Of a stretch of 64,000 bases of DNA, positions 27,149-35,548 are shown one piece after another (within the stretch, counting starts at the first letter, position 1; each line of letters begins with the position of its first letter). Origin of the DNA: RUG100 sp963542695 (GTDB lineage: Bacteria > Bacillota > Clostridia > Peptostreptococcales > Anaerovoracaceae); assembly GCA_963542695.1 (NCBI GenBank), contig CAUTYX010000010.1, positions 10,222-74,221 of the forward strand, written 5' to 3'. A program made the translations under genes and the position numbers. The notes under the pieces are model-generated. The model did no database searches, had not been told where the DNA came from, and saw nothing but the letters and a program-made list of their open reading frames with translations.

Positions 27149-28000
27149 TCATTGATTTTCGTAACCGGCTTCCTGTTTTACAAATTCTCCGTGTTCCAGT
27201 TCCGAAAAAGCTTCCATCAATTGCTGTTGACTGTTCATAACAATAGGACCTGCCCATGCCACCGGCTCCTCCAACTGGTCAGAACTAATAAAGAGAATCT
27301 CCACCGGCACCTGACATGCTGTAATGGTCACTCTATCTCCTTCTCCCAGTCTAGCGGCTGTCTTTTCCAGAATATGACTATCAGATACAATGGCATCACC
27401 CAGCAAAGTAAATACCATAGAGGATTTTCCTTCCGGCACATCCAGCGTAACAGTCTCGCCGGGAGCCAAATGAATATCATAAAAATCCAACGGTAAATAT
27501 TTCCCTTGCATACCGGTTTCCCCATTATATTGACCGGTGATTAGCCGGAGTTTTCCTTGCTCCAGTGGAAACTCTTTGATTTCTTCATTCAATATGCCAT
27601 GGTAAAAAGGCGCTACTTTTAATTTGTCCTTTGCCGGCAAATTAAGCCACAACTGAATACCCAGCATTCTATCAGATGGCTGTGGCATTTCCGAATGAAA
27701 AGCGCCGGATCCTGCGGTTAGCCATTGTGCTTCTCCGTCATGAATCGTTGCCTTGGTACCAAGGTGATCCTCGTGAACCATAATACCCCTAGATAGAAAG
27801 GTAACGGTTTCAATTCCTCTGTGTGGGTGCATGGGGAATCCGTTAATGTAGTCTTTTGGATCTGTAGAATCAAAGGCATCCATCATTAAAAAAGGATCGT
27901 ATTTTTTAACGGTGCCGTTTCCCAGCACTCGAACCAAACTGACACCGGCTCCGTCTTGTGTGCGGAATCCCTGCACTTTGTCGATTACTTTTTTTAACAT
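27149..28000 (-). CDS. Pirin-family protein (cupin)
   Basis: 283 aa, bicupin. The N-terminal metal-binding segment PMHPHRGIETVTFLSRG and then HEDHLGT carries the histidines of the pirin site; a final glutamate-containing strand completes it. Some bacterial pirins are quercetinases or redox-sensitive regulators; no direct role is known here. ATG with an AGGAGA site. Confidence 0.9.
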   Translation of the reverse strand: MLKKVIDKVQGFRTQDGAGVSLVRVLGNGTVKKYDPFLMMDAFDSTDPKDYINGFPMHPHRGIETVTFLSRGIMVHEDHLGTKATIHDGEAQWLTAGSGAFHSEMPQPSDRMLGIQLWLNLPAKDKLKVAPFYHGILNEEIKEFPLEQGKLRLITGQYNGETGMQGKYLPLDFYDIHLAPGETVTLDVPEGKSSMVFTLLGDAIVSDSHILEKTAARLGEGDRVTITACQVPVEILFISSDQLEEPVAWAGPIVMNSQQQLMEAFSELEHGEFVKQEAGYENQ

Positions 28001-28078
28001 AGCAATGTCTCCTATCTTCTTATTCTTTCATACATTTTTTCTTTTGCCATTTTTTCTGCTGTATATCAAAACCGAAAG

Positions 28079-28414
28079 CTATCTTTTGATACCACAAGCA
28101 GGACCGGCCAGCTCCTCTGCCTTTTTGCCTTCAGCTTCGGCATCTGCCAATATTTCCCGGTATTCTTCGTGTTTTCCAAACCATTTAATGGCATAGGAAC
28201 AGCTAAGTTCAGCTTTCTTTCCGCTGGCCTTTATTTTCTGTGCAGCTGCTTCGGTCAACTTTCCTGCAATTCCCTGGCCACCTAACGAAGGATCTACTTC
28301 CGTATGGGTAATAGTAACCGTATTTTCTCCTGTTTCAGGAAAATCTATCTCCGCAATCACTTTCCCCTCTTCATTTTCCATCCAAATTTTTTGATTGTTC
28401 TCTTTAAAGTTCAT
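28079..28414 (-). CDS. Small GNAT-like N-acetyltransferase
   Basis: 111 aa. EVDPSLGGQGIAGKLTEAAAQKIK is the acetyl-CoA-binding Q/RxxGxG/A motif of the short YjdJ-type GNAT domain; the N-terminal strands GKVIAEIDF and NTVTITHTEV fit. The target is unknown. Unlike the usual 90-aa single domain it has a 20-residue charged tail. Confidence 0.8.
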   Translation of the reverse strand: MNFKENNQKIWMENEEGKVIAEIDFPETGENTVTITHTEVDPSLGGQGIAGKLTEAAAQKIKASGKKAELSCSYAIKWFGKHEEYREILADAEAEGKKAEELAGPACGIKR

Positions 28415-28643
28415 ATCATTTCCTCACTGTATTATTCTGAAAAAGCCTCTAATTACGCTTATTTTGTACACTTTGTTACAAGGTATGTACCCCATCTTTT
28501 CCATTGCTACCATTTTTTCTCCCGGTCTTCTTTATGAAAGGATAATTTTAAGAGTATAATATGATATACTTTTATAGGCACCCTTTGAGGCAGCCGATTT
28601 ATTGTTGATATAATAAAAAAGCAAAAAATAGAGGAACTATACT

Positions 28644-29819
28644 ATGGACTATGCAAAAGAATCCCTTCGTCTCCACCAAGAGTGGAAGGGCAAAATCGAA
28701 GTAAAAGCAACCGTACCTGTGGCTACAAAAGACGATTTATCACTGGCATACACTCCCGGTGTAGCCCAGCCATGTCTGGAAATTGAAAAAGATATTGAAA
28801 AAAGCTATGAATTGACGCGCCGCTGGAATATGTGTGCTGTTGTCACTGACGGATCTGCCGTCTTAGGGCTGGGAGATATCGGCCCCGAGGCAGGTATGCC
28901 GGTAATGGAAGGAAAATGTGTCCTGTTTAAAGCTTTTGCAGACGTAGACGCCTTCCCCCTTTGTGTTAAATCCAACGATGTAGATGAAATCGTCAACACC
29001 ATATACATGATTTCCGGATCCTTTGGAGGCGTCAACCTAGAAGATATTTCGGCTCCACGCTGTTTTGAAATCGAACGAAAGCTAAAAGAAAAATGTGATA
29101 TTCCCATTTTCCATGATGACCAACACGGAACAGCTATCATTACCTTGGCGGGACTAAAAAATGCTTTGAAGGTGGTTGGCAAAAGCATAGAAGATGTAAA
29201 AATTGTAACTTCCGGAGCCGGCGCTGCCGCCATCTCCATTACAAAGCTTCTCCTATCTGCCGGTGCCCAAAATATTATTATGACAGACCGTCGTAGTGCC
29301 ATTTACAAAGGACGTAGGGAAGGTATGAACTGGATTAAAGAAGAAATGGCAGAAGCAACCAATACCGGTCAAGAAACCGGATCTTTAGAAGATGTCATCA
29401 AAGTTGCCGACGTGTTCATCGGCGTATCGGCACCTGGTCTGTTGACACAGGATATGGTTCGTTCTATGCAGAAAGACCCTATTATCTTTGCTTGTGCTAA
29501 CCCTACACCGGAGATTTTCCCCGAAGAGGCAAAGTCCGCCGGTGCTGCTGTTGTGGCAACCGGTCGTTCTGACTTCCCAAATCAGATTAACAACGTTTTG
29601 GCTTTCCCCGGTGTATTCCGTGGCACCTTTGATGTTCGCGCATCGGATATCAACGAAGAAATGAAAATCGCCGCTGCAGAGGCTTTGGCCGATTTAATCT
29701 CTCCAAAGGAGTTATCTGCCGATTATATTATCCCCAAAGCCTTTGATCCTCGCGTCGGTGCCGCTGTGGCAAAAGCTGTATCAAAAGCCGCCAAAGACTC
29801 CGGCGTAGCGCGCCTATAA
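28644..29819 (+). CDS. NAD(P)-dependent malic enzyme
   Basis: 391 aa, the short bacterial form without a phosphotransacetylase domain. LAYTPGVAQPCLEI, the catalytic VVTDGSAVLGLGDIGPEAGMPVMEGK, and metal-ligand PIFHDDQHGTA are all present, and the Rossmann motif VTSGAGAAAISITKLL follows. Converts malate to pyruvate and CO2, joining C4 and C3 metabolism; PEP carboxykinase is also in this window. AGAGGAACT before the ATG. Confidence 0.95.
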   Translation: MDYAKESLRLHQEWKGKIEVKATVPVATKDDLSLAYTPGVAQPCLEIEKDIEKSYELTRRWNMCAVVTDGSAVLGLGDIGPEAGMPVMEGKCVLFKAFADVDAFPLCVKSNDVDEIVNTIYMISGSFGGVNLEDISAPRCFEIERKLKEKCDIPIFHDDQHGTAIITLAGLKNALKVVGKSIEDVKIVTSGAGAAAISITKLLLSAGAQNIIMTDRRSAIYKGRREGMNWIKEEMAEATNTGQETGSLEDVIKVADVFIGVSAPGLLTQDMVRSMQKDPIIFACANPTPEIFPEEAKSAGAAVVATGRSDFPNQINNVLAFPGVFRGTFDVRASDINEEMKIAAAEALADLISPKELSADYIIPKAFDPRVGAAVAKAVSKAAKDSGVARL

Positions 29820-29830
29820 AAGCTATACAA

Positions 29831-30835
29831 ATGAACTCATTTATCTTTGGAATTGACGTCGTTAAAAGCGGATTGTTCTCCCTGCAAGGCAGACTGCTGC
29901 AAAAAGAAATTATTGAAACCGACACTACAAACAATGGCGACAGTGTCCTTTTGGATACTGCCCCTATGTTGTTGTGCCAAATAAAAGAAGTCGGTCTTTC
30001 TATGAAAGATTGCTATGGTATCGGTATTTGCGTTCCCGGTCCTGTTGTAAAAAATACCATTGTAAATCATTGCGTTAATATTGGTTGGAGTGTAAAAAAC
30101 GTTGCCAAAGAATTGGCAGCACATCTTGCAGCGCTGACATCCAGCGATTCTTCCCCAGAAACTTTCTTTCCAAGAATCATTGTTTCCAACGATGCCAACG
30201 CCGCCCTTCTTGGAGAGACTACAGCCGGTGCCGGCAAAGGTACATCCTTTAAAGGAAAGCCTTCCACAGCTGTCATGCTGACTCTTGGAACCGGCGTCGG
30301 CGGGAGCATCTTATTAAAAAACAATTTAATAGAAGGTACTACCGGTTCTGCCGGCGAAGTAGGTCACATGCCCATTACCGTTGTAGATCCCTATCTATAC
30401 CCCCAGGGAAAAACAGCCTCCTTAGAGTCATTTATTGGCGCAAAAGCCATGGAACGCCATAGCAAAACGCTCCTTTCCGGGGAAACGTTGACTCCCAAAG
30501 AAATTTTTGATTTAGCCAGCAACCCCCTAGCTGGTAGTTATAACACTAAAAAACCCGGTAACAAAACCGATGCTGCCGGGTATATCGCAAATTTTACAGG
30601 GAAAATACTGGGACAAGCGTTGGCGAGTATCGCTTCTGTCCTTGATCCTGACCTGTTCATTATCGGTGGCGGTGTTGCCGGTGCAGGACAAGCATTGTTA
30701 CAACCTGCCAGAGATTCTTACAAAACATATGCTTTTCACTCTATGAAAGATATATCCATAGTACCTGCTCGCCTTGGAAATGATGCCGGAATCATTGGCT
30801 GCTACTACTCCTGCGTATCTTCTTCGGCTTCCTGA
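29831..30835 (+). CDS. ROK-family protein lacking phosphate loop and zinc motif
   Basis: 334 aa. It aligns along its length with ROK glucokinase-like proteins: IIVSNDANAALLGE keeps the catalytic aspartate and VMLTLGTGVGGSILL the second glycine-rich loop, and GEVGHMPI the conserved histidine. But the first ATP loop, normally DxGGT between GID and the VKxGLF strand, is missing (GIDVVKSGLF), and the zinc site CxCGxxGCLE is replaced by YPQGKTASLES. Sugar kinase activity is therefore doubtful. It starts 11 bases after the malic enzyme gene with no clear ribosome-binding site, and its last 31 bases overlap the convergent apbE gene. Confidence 0.75.
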   Translation: MNSFIFGIDVVKSGLFSLQGRLLQKEIIETDTTNNGDSVLLDTAPMLLCQIKEVGLSMKDCYGIGICVPGPVVKNTIVNHCVNIGWSVKNVAKELAAHLAALTSSDSSPETFFPRIIVSNDANAALLGETTAGAGKGTSFKGKPSTAVMLTLGTGVGGSILLKNNLIEGTTGSAGEVGHMPITVVDPYLYPQGKTASLESFIGAKAMERHSKTLLSGETLTPKEIFDLASNPLAGSYNTKKPGNKTDAAGYIANFTGKILGQALASIASVLDPDLFIIGGGVAGAGQALLQPARDSYKTYAFHSMKDISIVPARLGNDAGIIGCYYSCVSSSAS

Positions 30836-31854
30836 AAATCCATATTTTCAGTTTTTGTGATTTTTCCGTTTTTTGTTAAAAACAGCGCTTCATATCCTTT
30901 TTGGGATTCCATAAGTTTCAGACCCTTGTCTTTTCCAAGAAGGAGGCAAATGGTTGCCAATGCGTCACAATCACCGGAGTGGCCGTCTTTTGCCACAATG
31001 GTGACGCCCTGCACATCTGTATCGGCAGGCACTCCCGTCTTTGGATCTATAATATGATGATACAGTTTGCCGTCTTTTTTAAAGTATCGTTCATAGATAC
31101 CCGAAGTCACCACCGTCTTATTTTTCACTTTCGTAGTTCCTACTATATCCTTTTGCTCCGAAAAGGGTTTTTCTACGCCTACATTAAAGGGTTTTCCGAA
31201 TTTGTCACCGACGCAAATAATATTACCGCCTAAGCTGATAATGGCAGAGGAAACACCTTTTTTTTCCAGCCAAGCTCCGATTCGATCACCAATGTAGCCT
31301 TTGGCAATGCCGCCCAAATCCAGCTCCATTTTAGGATCATCCAAAGACACGTCATTACCTTTCACATGAATTTTCTTGTAGTTTATATGAGAGACAGCAT
31401 TAGATAGTTGCTGTACGGTGGGAATGCTATGCTTTCCCTCTTGGTGAAAATTGTATAGATTTTCTGCTTTTCCAACCGTAACATCAAAAGCACCTTGACT
31501 CAACTCTCCATAATGAATGGCCTTTTTCAACACTTCAATAGTATCAGAATGACAAGACATCGGTTTTCCACCCGCATGGTTGATTGTATACACATCCGAA
31601 TGCTTTTTCGTTTTGCTGAGGATTTTTTCGTACTTATCGCATTCCTCCAACGCTCCGTCAATTACCTTATTGGCATTGCTTTCATTCATCTCCTCCATAT
31701 CATAGATGGAAATGGTACATATCGTATCAAAATAGTAACCTTCTTTGCTGACAGGCTCCCGGCTCTTACTGCCACACCCTGCAAACCCCAACATAGTAAG
31801 TGAAAACAAACTCAATACCAATACGAATCCGATGATTTTCCTTTTTTGTGTCAT
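30805..31854 (-). CDS. apbE: FAD:protein FMN transferase (lipoprotein ApbE)
   Basis: 349 aa. Signal peptide with lipobox (LGFAGC, Cys 27), so anchored outside the membrane. LDLGGIAKGYIGD, SLGGNIICVG and HHIIDPKTGVPA are the flavin and Mg2+-binding motifs. Transfers FMN from FAD to Thr/Ser of target proteins, such as Rnf/Nqr subunits or extracellular electron-transfer flavoproteins. It is divergent from NusG-II and Gx-transporter genes, a combination often seen around flavin or quinone-based redox systems. Confidence 0.95.
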   Translation of the reverse strand: MTQKRKIIGFVLVLSLFSLTMLGFAGCGSKSREPVSKEGYYFDTICTISIYDMEEMNESNANKVIDGALEECDKYEKILSKTKKHSDVYTINHAGGKPMSCHSDTIEVLKKAIHYGELSQGAFDVTVGKAENLYNFHQEGKHSIPTVQQLSNAVSHINYKKIHVKGNDVSLDDPKMELDLGGIAKGYIGDRIGAWLEKKGVSSAIISLGGNIICVGDKFGKPFNVGVEKPFSEQKDIVGTTKVKNKTVVTSGIYERYFKKDGKLYHHIIDPKTGVPADTDVQGVTIVAKDGHSGDCDALATICLLLGKDKGLKLMESQKGYEALFLTKNGKITKTENMDFQEAEEDTQE

Positions 31855-31958
31855 ATAGCATCTCCTTTTCGAGATACTATAATATCATTTCTTTTCCTTT
31901 TCGGCTATATGTATAGTATACTATTTGTGATTTGTCTATTGGAAAGCAGGTAGAATAC

Positions 31959-32369
31959 ATGTCAGAAAAGCAACGTCTCGTTACGTTTTTAAAAAGAGAA
32001 ATCAAAAAAGCCGACATACTTTTGGTAATTGTATTACTGCTAATGGGATTGGCAATGACCTTTTTCTTTGGCGGAATGTCTACCAAAGGAGATAAGGCAG
32101 TAATATCTGTTGGCAGAAAGCTATACGGAACCTATTCTTTGAAAAAAGATAGAACAATCGTCATTCGAAAAAACGGTCACATCAATGTTGTTTCTATCAA
32201 GGACGGAAAAGTCCGAATGGATTCTGCTTCGTGCAAAAACCAACTCTGCGTAAAGCACAAAGCCATTACCGCTAGCAAGCAGCAAATCGTTTGTCTACCA
32301 AATCGTGTAATGGTTCGAATTGTAGGAAAGGATTCTCATGACCAAATCGATGCCTTCTCCCAGCCATAA
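31959..32369 (+). CDS. Membrane-anchored NusG domain II protein
   Basis: 136 aa. A single membrane helix (residues 21-40, ADILLVIVLLLMGLAMTFFF) followed by an extracellular NusG-II-like beta domain (RTIVIRKNGHINVVSIKDGKVRMDSASCKNQLCVKHKAI) containing two cysteines. The SCKNQLC pair is conserved in the family. It overlaps the next gene by 32 bases. Function unknown; genes of this type sit beside Gx transporters and ApbE in Clostridia. Confidence 0.85.
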   Translation: MSEKQRLVTFLKREIKKADILLVIVLLLMGLAMTFFFGGMSTKGDKAVISVGRKLYGTYSLKKDRTIVIRKNGHINVVSIKDGKVRMDSASCKNQLCVKHKAITASKQQIVCLPNRVMVRIVGKDSHDQIDAFSQP

Positions 32370-32907
32370 ACACAAGCTGGAATTACATCATCCCCAAAGA
32401 AAAGGAAAAATTTCAGCCCAAACCATTACCATTGGTGGTGTTTTTGCCGTGCTAGCATTGGTTTTTTCCTATATTGAATTTTTATTTCCCATTTCTCTTG
32501 GCGTTCCCGGTGTAAAGCTGGGGCTGGCAAACCTGGTAATCGTTATTGCTCTTTACCAAATGGGGTTCCGCTGGGCAGCCTTAATTAATTTTTTACGAAT
32601 ACTGCTGGCCGGCCTTTTGTTCACCGGACTCTTTGCCATGCTCTATTCCCTGGCAGGCGCTGCCGTTAGCCTGTCCCTGATGGGCCTGCTCCACAAAACC
32701 GAAAAATTTTCTATAATCGGCGTCAGTATTGCCGGTGCCGTAGCTCACAACTTCGGTCAATTACTAATTGCCGCCTTACTCGTTGAAACGGCACAGATGT
32801 TCTTATACTTTCCCGTACTGCTGTTTTCCGGTCTTGTATCGGGAACAGCCATTGGCATTGTGGCATTGATTCTCTCAAAAAAGCTGGAAAAAACAGTCTT
32901 TAAATAA
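32338..32907 (+). CDS. Gx transporter family protein (HepI-like S component)
   Basis: 189 aa. About five to six membrane helices with the PISLGVPGVKLGLANLV signature, resembling component I of heptaprenyl diphosphate synthase and ECF-type S components. The start ATG follows GGAAAGGATTCTC and lies inside the preceding gene, so the two are coupled. Substrate unknown; isoprenoid-quinone or flavin precursors have been proposed for relatives (inference). Confidence 0.85.
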   Translation: MTKSMPSPSHKHKLELHHPQRKGKISAQTITIGGVFAVLALVFSYIEFLFPISLGVPGVKLGLANLVIVIALYQMGFRWAALINFLRILLAGLLFTGLFAMLYSLAGAAVSLSLMGLLHKTEKFSIIGVSIAGAVAHNFGQLLIAALLVETAQMFLYFPVLLFSGLVSGTAIGIVALILSKKLEKTVFK

Positions 32908-32908
32908 G

Positions 32909-33937
32909 CTATAACATATCTGCCAGCTGATACACCAGCCGGTGACTTTTTTCCCATCCAAGACAGGCATCGGTAATGGATTGTCCAAAAACACCACCAC
33001 CTATGTCTTGGCGGCCATCTACCAAATAACTTTCAATCATCAATCCTTTTACCAAATTCTTAATGTCCTTAGAGTGATTTCTACTATGGATAATATCTTT
33101 GGCAATGCGTTCTTGATACTGATACTCTTTTCCGGAATTAGCGTGATTCGTGTCTACAACAACGGCCGGGTATTTCAGTTCTCGCCGACTGTATAACTGA
33201 AGCAACCGCTGTAAATCTTCATAATGGTAATTGGGATGACTTCTGCCGTGACGATCTAGATAGCCACGCAAAATACAATGGGCCAGTGGATTTCCTTCCG
33301 TTTGGACTTCCCATCCTCGGTAAATAAATCGTTGTGGATTCTGCGCTGCAGTGATAGAGTTCATCACCACCCCCAAGTTTCCATTGGTAGGGTTTTTCAT
33401 GCCTACCGGTATGGTAATCCCGCTGGAAACCAATCTATGCTGCTGATCTTCAACCGACCGGGCACCAATAGCCACATAGCCAAGTAAATCCGATAAATAG
33501 CGGTAGTTTTCCGAATATAACATTTCATCAGCAGACGTAAAGCCGGTTTCCCGCAAAACTTTCGTATGCATTTGACGAATGGCAATAATCCCTGCCCACA
33601 AATCTTCCGGCTTGTCTGTATCCGGCTGATGTAACATTCCTTTGTATCCTAAACCAACTGTTCGCGGCTTGTTAGTATATACGCGGGGAACAATATAAAT
33701 TTTGTCCTTTACGTCTTCCTGGAGCTTCGCCAGACGATACAGATACTCCAGCACCGCCGCCTCGTTGTCAGCAGAACATGGGCCAATAATTAGCAGAAAC
33801 CGCCGGCTCTTTCCTGTGAAAAGATCCATCATTTCCTTATCTCGCTGTCTTTTAATGGCTTCCAGTTTTTCTCCAAGGGGAAATTGCTCTTTCAGCTCCT
33901 TTGGTGTTGGTAGTTTTCTGAAAAAAGTAACGCCCAT
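32909..33937 (-). CDS. 3-deoxy-7-phosphoheptulonate synthase (class I DAHP synthase)
   Basis: 342 aa. LLIIGPCSADNEAAV, YTNKPRTVGLGYKG, GARSVEDQQHR, GMKNPTNGNLG and VVVDTNHANSGK match the AroF/G/H-type enzyme. Condenses PEP and erythrose-4-phosphate, first step of aromatic amino-acid synthesis. No other aro genes are adjacent. The stop is directly against the end of the Gx transporter gene (convergent). Confidence 0.95.
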   Translation of the reverse strand: MGVTFFRKLPTPKELKEQFPLGEKLEAIKRQRDKEMMDLFTGKSRRFLLIIGPCSADNEAAVLEYLYRLAKLQEDVKDKIYIVPRVYTNKPRTVGLGYKGMLHQPDTDKPEDLWAGIIAIRQMHTKVLRETGFTSADEMLYSENYRYLSDLLGYVAIGARSVEDQQHRLVSSGITIPVGMKNPTNGNLGVVMNSITAAQNPQRFIYRGWEVQTEGNPLAHCILRGYLDRHGRSHPNYHYEDLQRLLQLYSRRELKYPAVVVDTNHANSGKEYQYQERIAKDIIHSRNHSKDIKNLVKGLMIESYLVDGRQDIGGGVFGQSITDACLGWEKSHRLVYQLADML

Positions 33938-33940
33938 ATG

Positions 33941-35548
33941 TTACCTTTCTTTACGACGTCGTGCCGAAATGAAGCTTACGGCAGAAAGTCCCATTAACAA
34001 TGCTAACAACCCTGCTCGAGATTCATCCCCGGTATCAACCGGTTTTTTATGGCGGCTATTACGGTTGTGATTCTGCGAATCGGTAGAACCGCCATTTGCC
34101 TTAGTCACTTTCAAATTGCCGTATTCAACAGTAATAACGTAGTTATCTTTATCCGTTCCCGGCTGGAGAATATAGGTAAAGGTGTTTTTAGAGGTTCCCA
34201 CCTTGGTGCGAGATCCTGTTACATTTATCTTAGCGCCTTCTCCTTTCGCCCAGCCATCGCCGGTGGTTATAATTTTTTTGTTACGGAGTGGTTTGCCGTT
34301 GTATTTCTTTTCAGCATCGCCACTCTTTAAATGAATACGTCTTGGTGTAACGGAAAGCTTTCCGTTCTCTGTAGTGACATTTGCAAATTGTGCTGTTACC
34401 TCCTTGCCGTTTCCATCTTTAATAATAACTGAAACAATCTTATTAGCAACAGTGCCATCTTTTACATTTTTAGCGCTTCCTTTTACAATGGCTGTAACTG
34501 TAAAACCTTCCGGCAATCCCGTAACGGTATATCCGTCATTGGTCAACGGTTTGCCATCATACATCTTCGTATCACTGGCAGCGATTACAAGAATTTTTGC
34601 TGTATTCTTTCCAATGGTCAGCGTACCTTCTTCTTTAGTAATGTTGTAATTGCTTTCTTTAAAGCCGTCTTTTGTCTTATACGCAATGGTATTTGAAACA
34701 GAACCTTCTTCTGTAATGGAACCGGTTGCCACTACATCAGATACCTGATCTGCCACAAAGGCACCCTGGCCGGTTACCTGTGGTCTTTCAAGAGGTGTTC
34801 CATCATATTCTTTAGTTGCCGATTCACTAACCAGGTGTACTGCCTTTGGAGTAATTCTAAGGCTTCCGTTGTTTTTCACAATTTCCTTAAACTGATTTGT
34901 TACATCACTACCTTCTTGGTTACGAATGATAACATTTTTAATTGTATTTTCTACATTTCCCTCTTCTACGTCTGTAACGGTACCTGTGATTTTAACCTCT
35001 GCCGTGTAGTTTTCGAAGCCTTCCGGCATTGTTACATCGGCTTGTTTTGCAGTCAGCGGCTTTCCGTCATACACTTTGGTTTTAGTAGGCGCTGTAACAA
35101 CGATTGCTTTTTCCGATTTGGTAATAGTCAAGGTTCCTTCTGTTTTGGTAATGTTGTAATTTTCCGGCTTGAATCCGGCTTTTTTCGTAAAGGTAATGGC
35201 ATTGGTTACAGAGCCGACTTTGGTGATGGAGCCGGTTGCCTTCACGTCTGAAACTTCTCCGGAGACAAAACCATCACCACCTACGGTTACAGCGGTATTT
35301 GTCAGTGACTTTCCGTCATACTCTTTAGCCGCACTTTTACTGGTAAGAGTAACTTGGCGTTTTGCAACGGTTAGCATTCCGTCAGTGGTAGTAATCTTAG
35401 CAAATTGAGAGGTTACGTCCTGTCCATCTTTTTTAATAACCACTTTTTTCACTGTATTTGCAACAGTACCGGCATCTGTTATAGTTCCCACTACAGTTAC
35501 TTCTGCCGTAAAGCCGGCCGGTAGTCCCGTAATGTCATATCTTTTTTC
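33941..35548 (-). pseudogene. C-terminal half of giant YDG-repeat surface protein, beyond in-frame stop
   Basis: Continues in the same frame after the TAA at 35549-35551 of the 35549-40813 gene. It carries the rest of repeat 9 and repeats 10-14 (e.g. SAAKEYDGKSL, PTKTKVYDGKPL, SATKEYDGTPL, ASDTKMYDGKPL and DAEKKYNGKPL), then a KKPVDTGDES stretch, a hydrophobic helix GLLALLMGLSAVSFISA and RRRKER. The last part has the order of a sortase signal (motif, membrane helix, basic tail), but the motif is PVDTG, not LPXTG. If the stop is real, this cell-wall-anchor end is not made and the N-terminal product would be secreted. If the stop is an error, the full protein has 2,290 residues. Confidence 0.8.
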
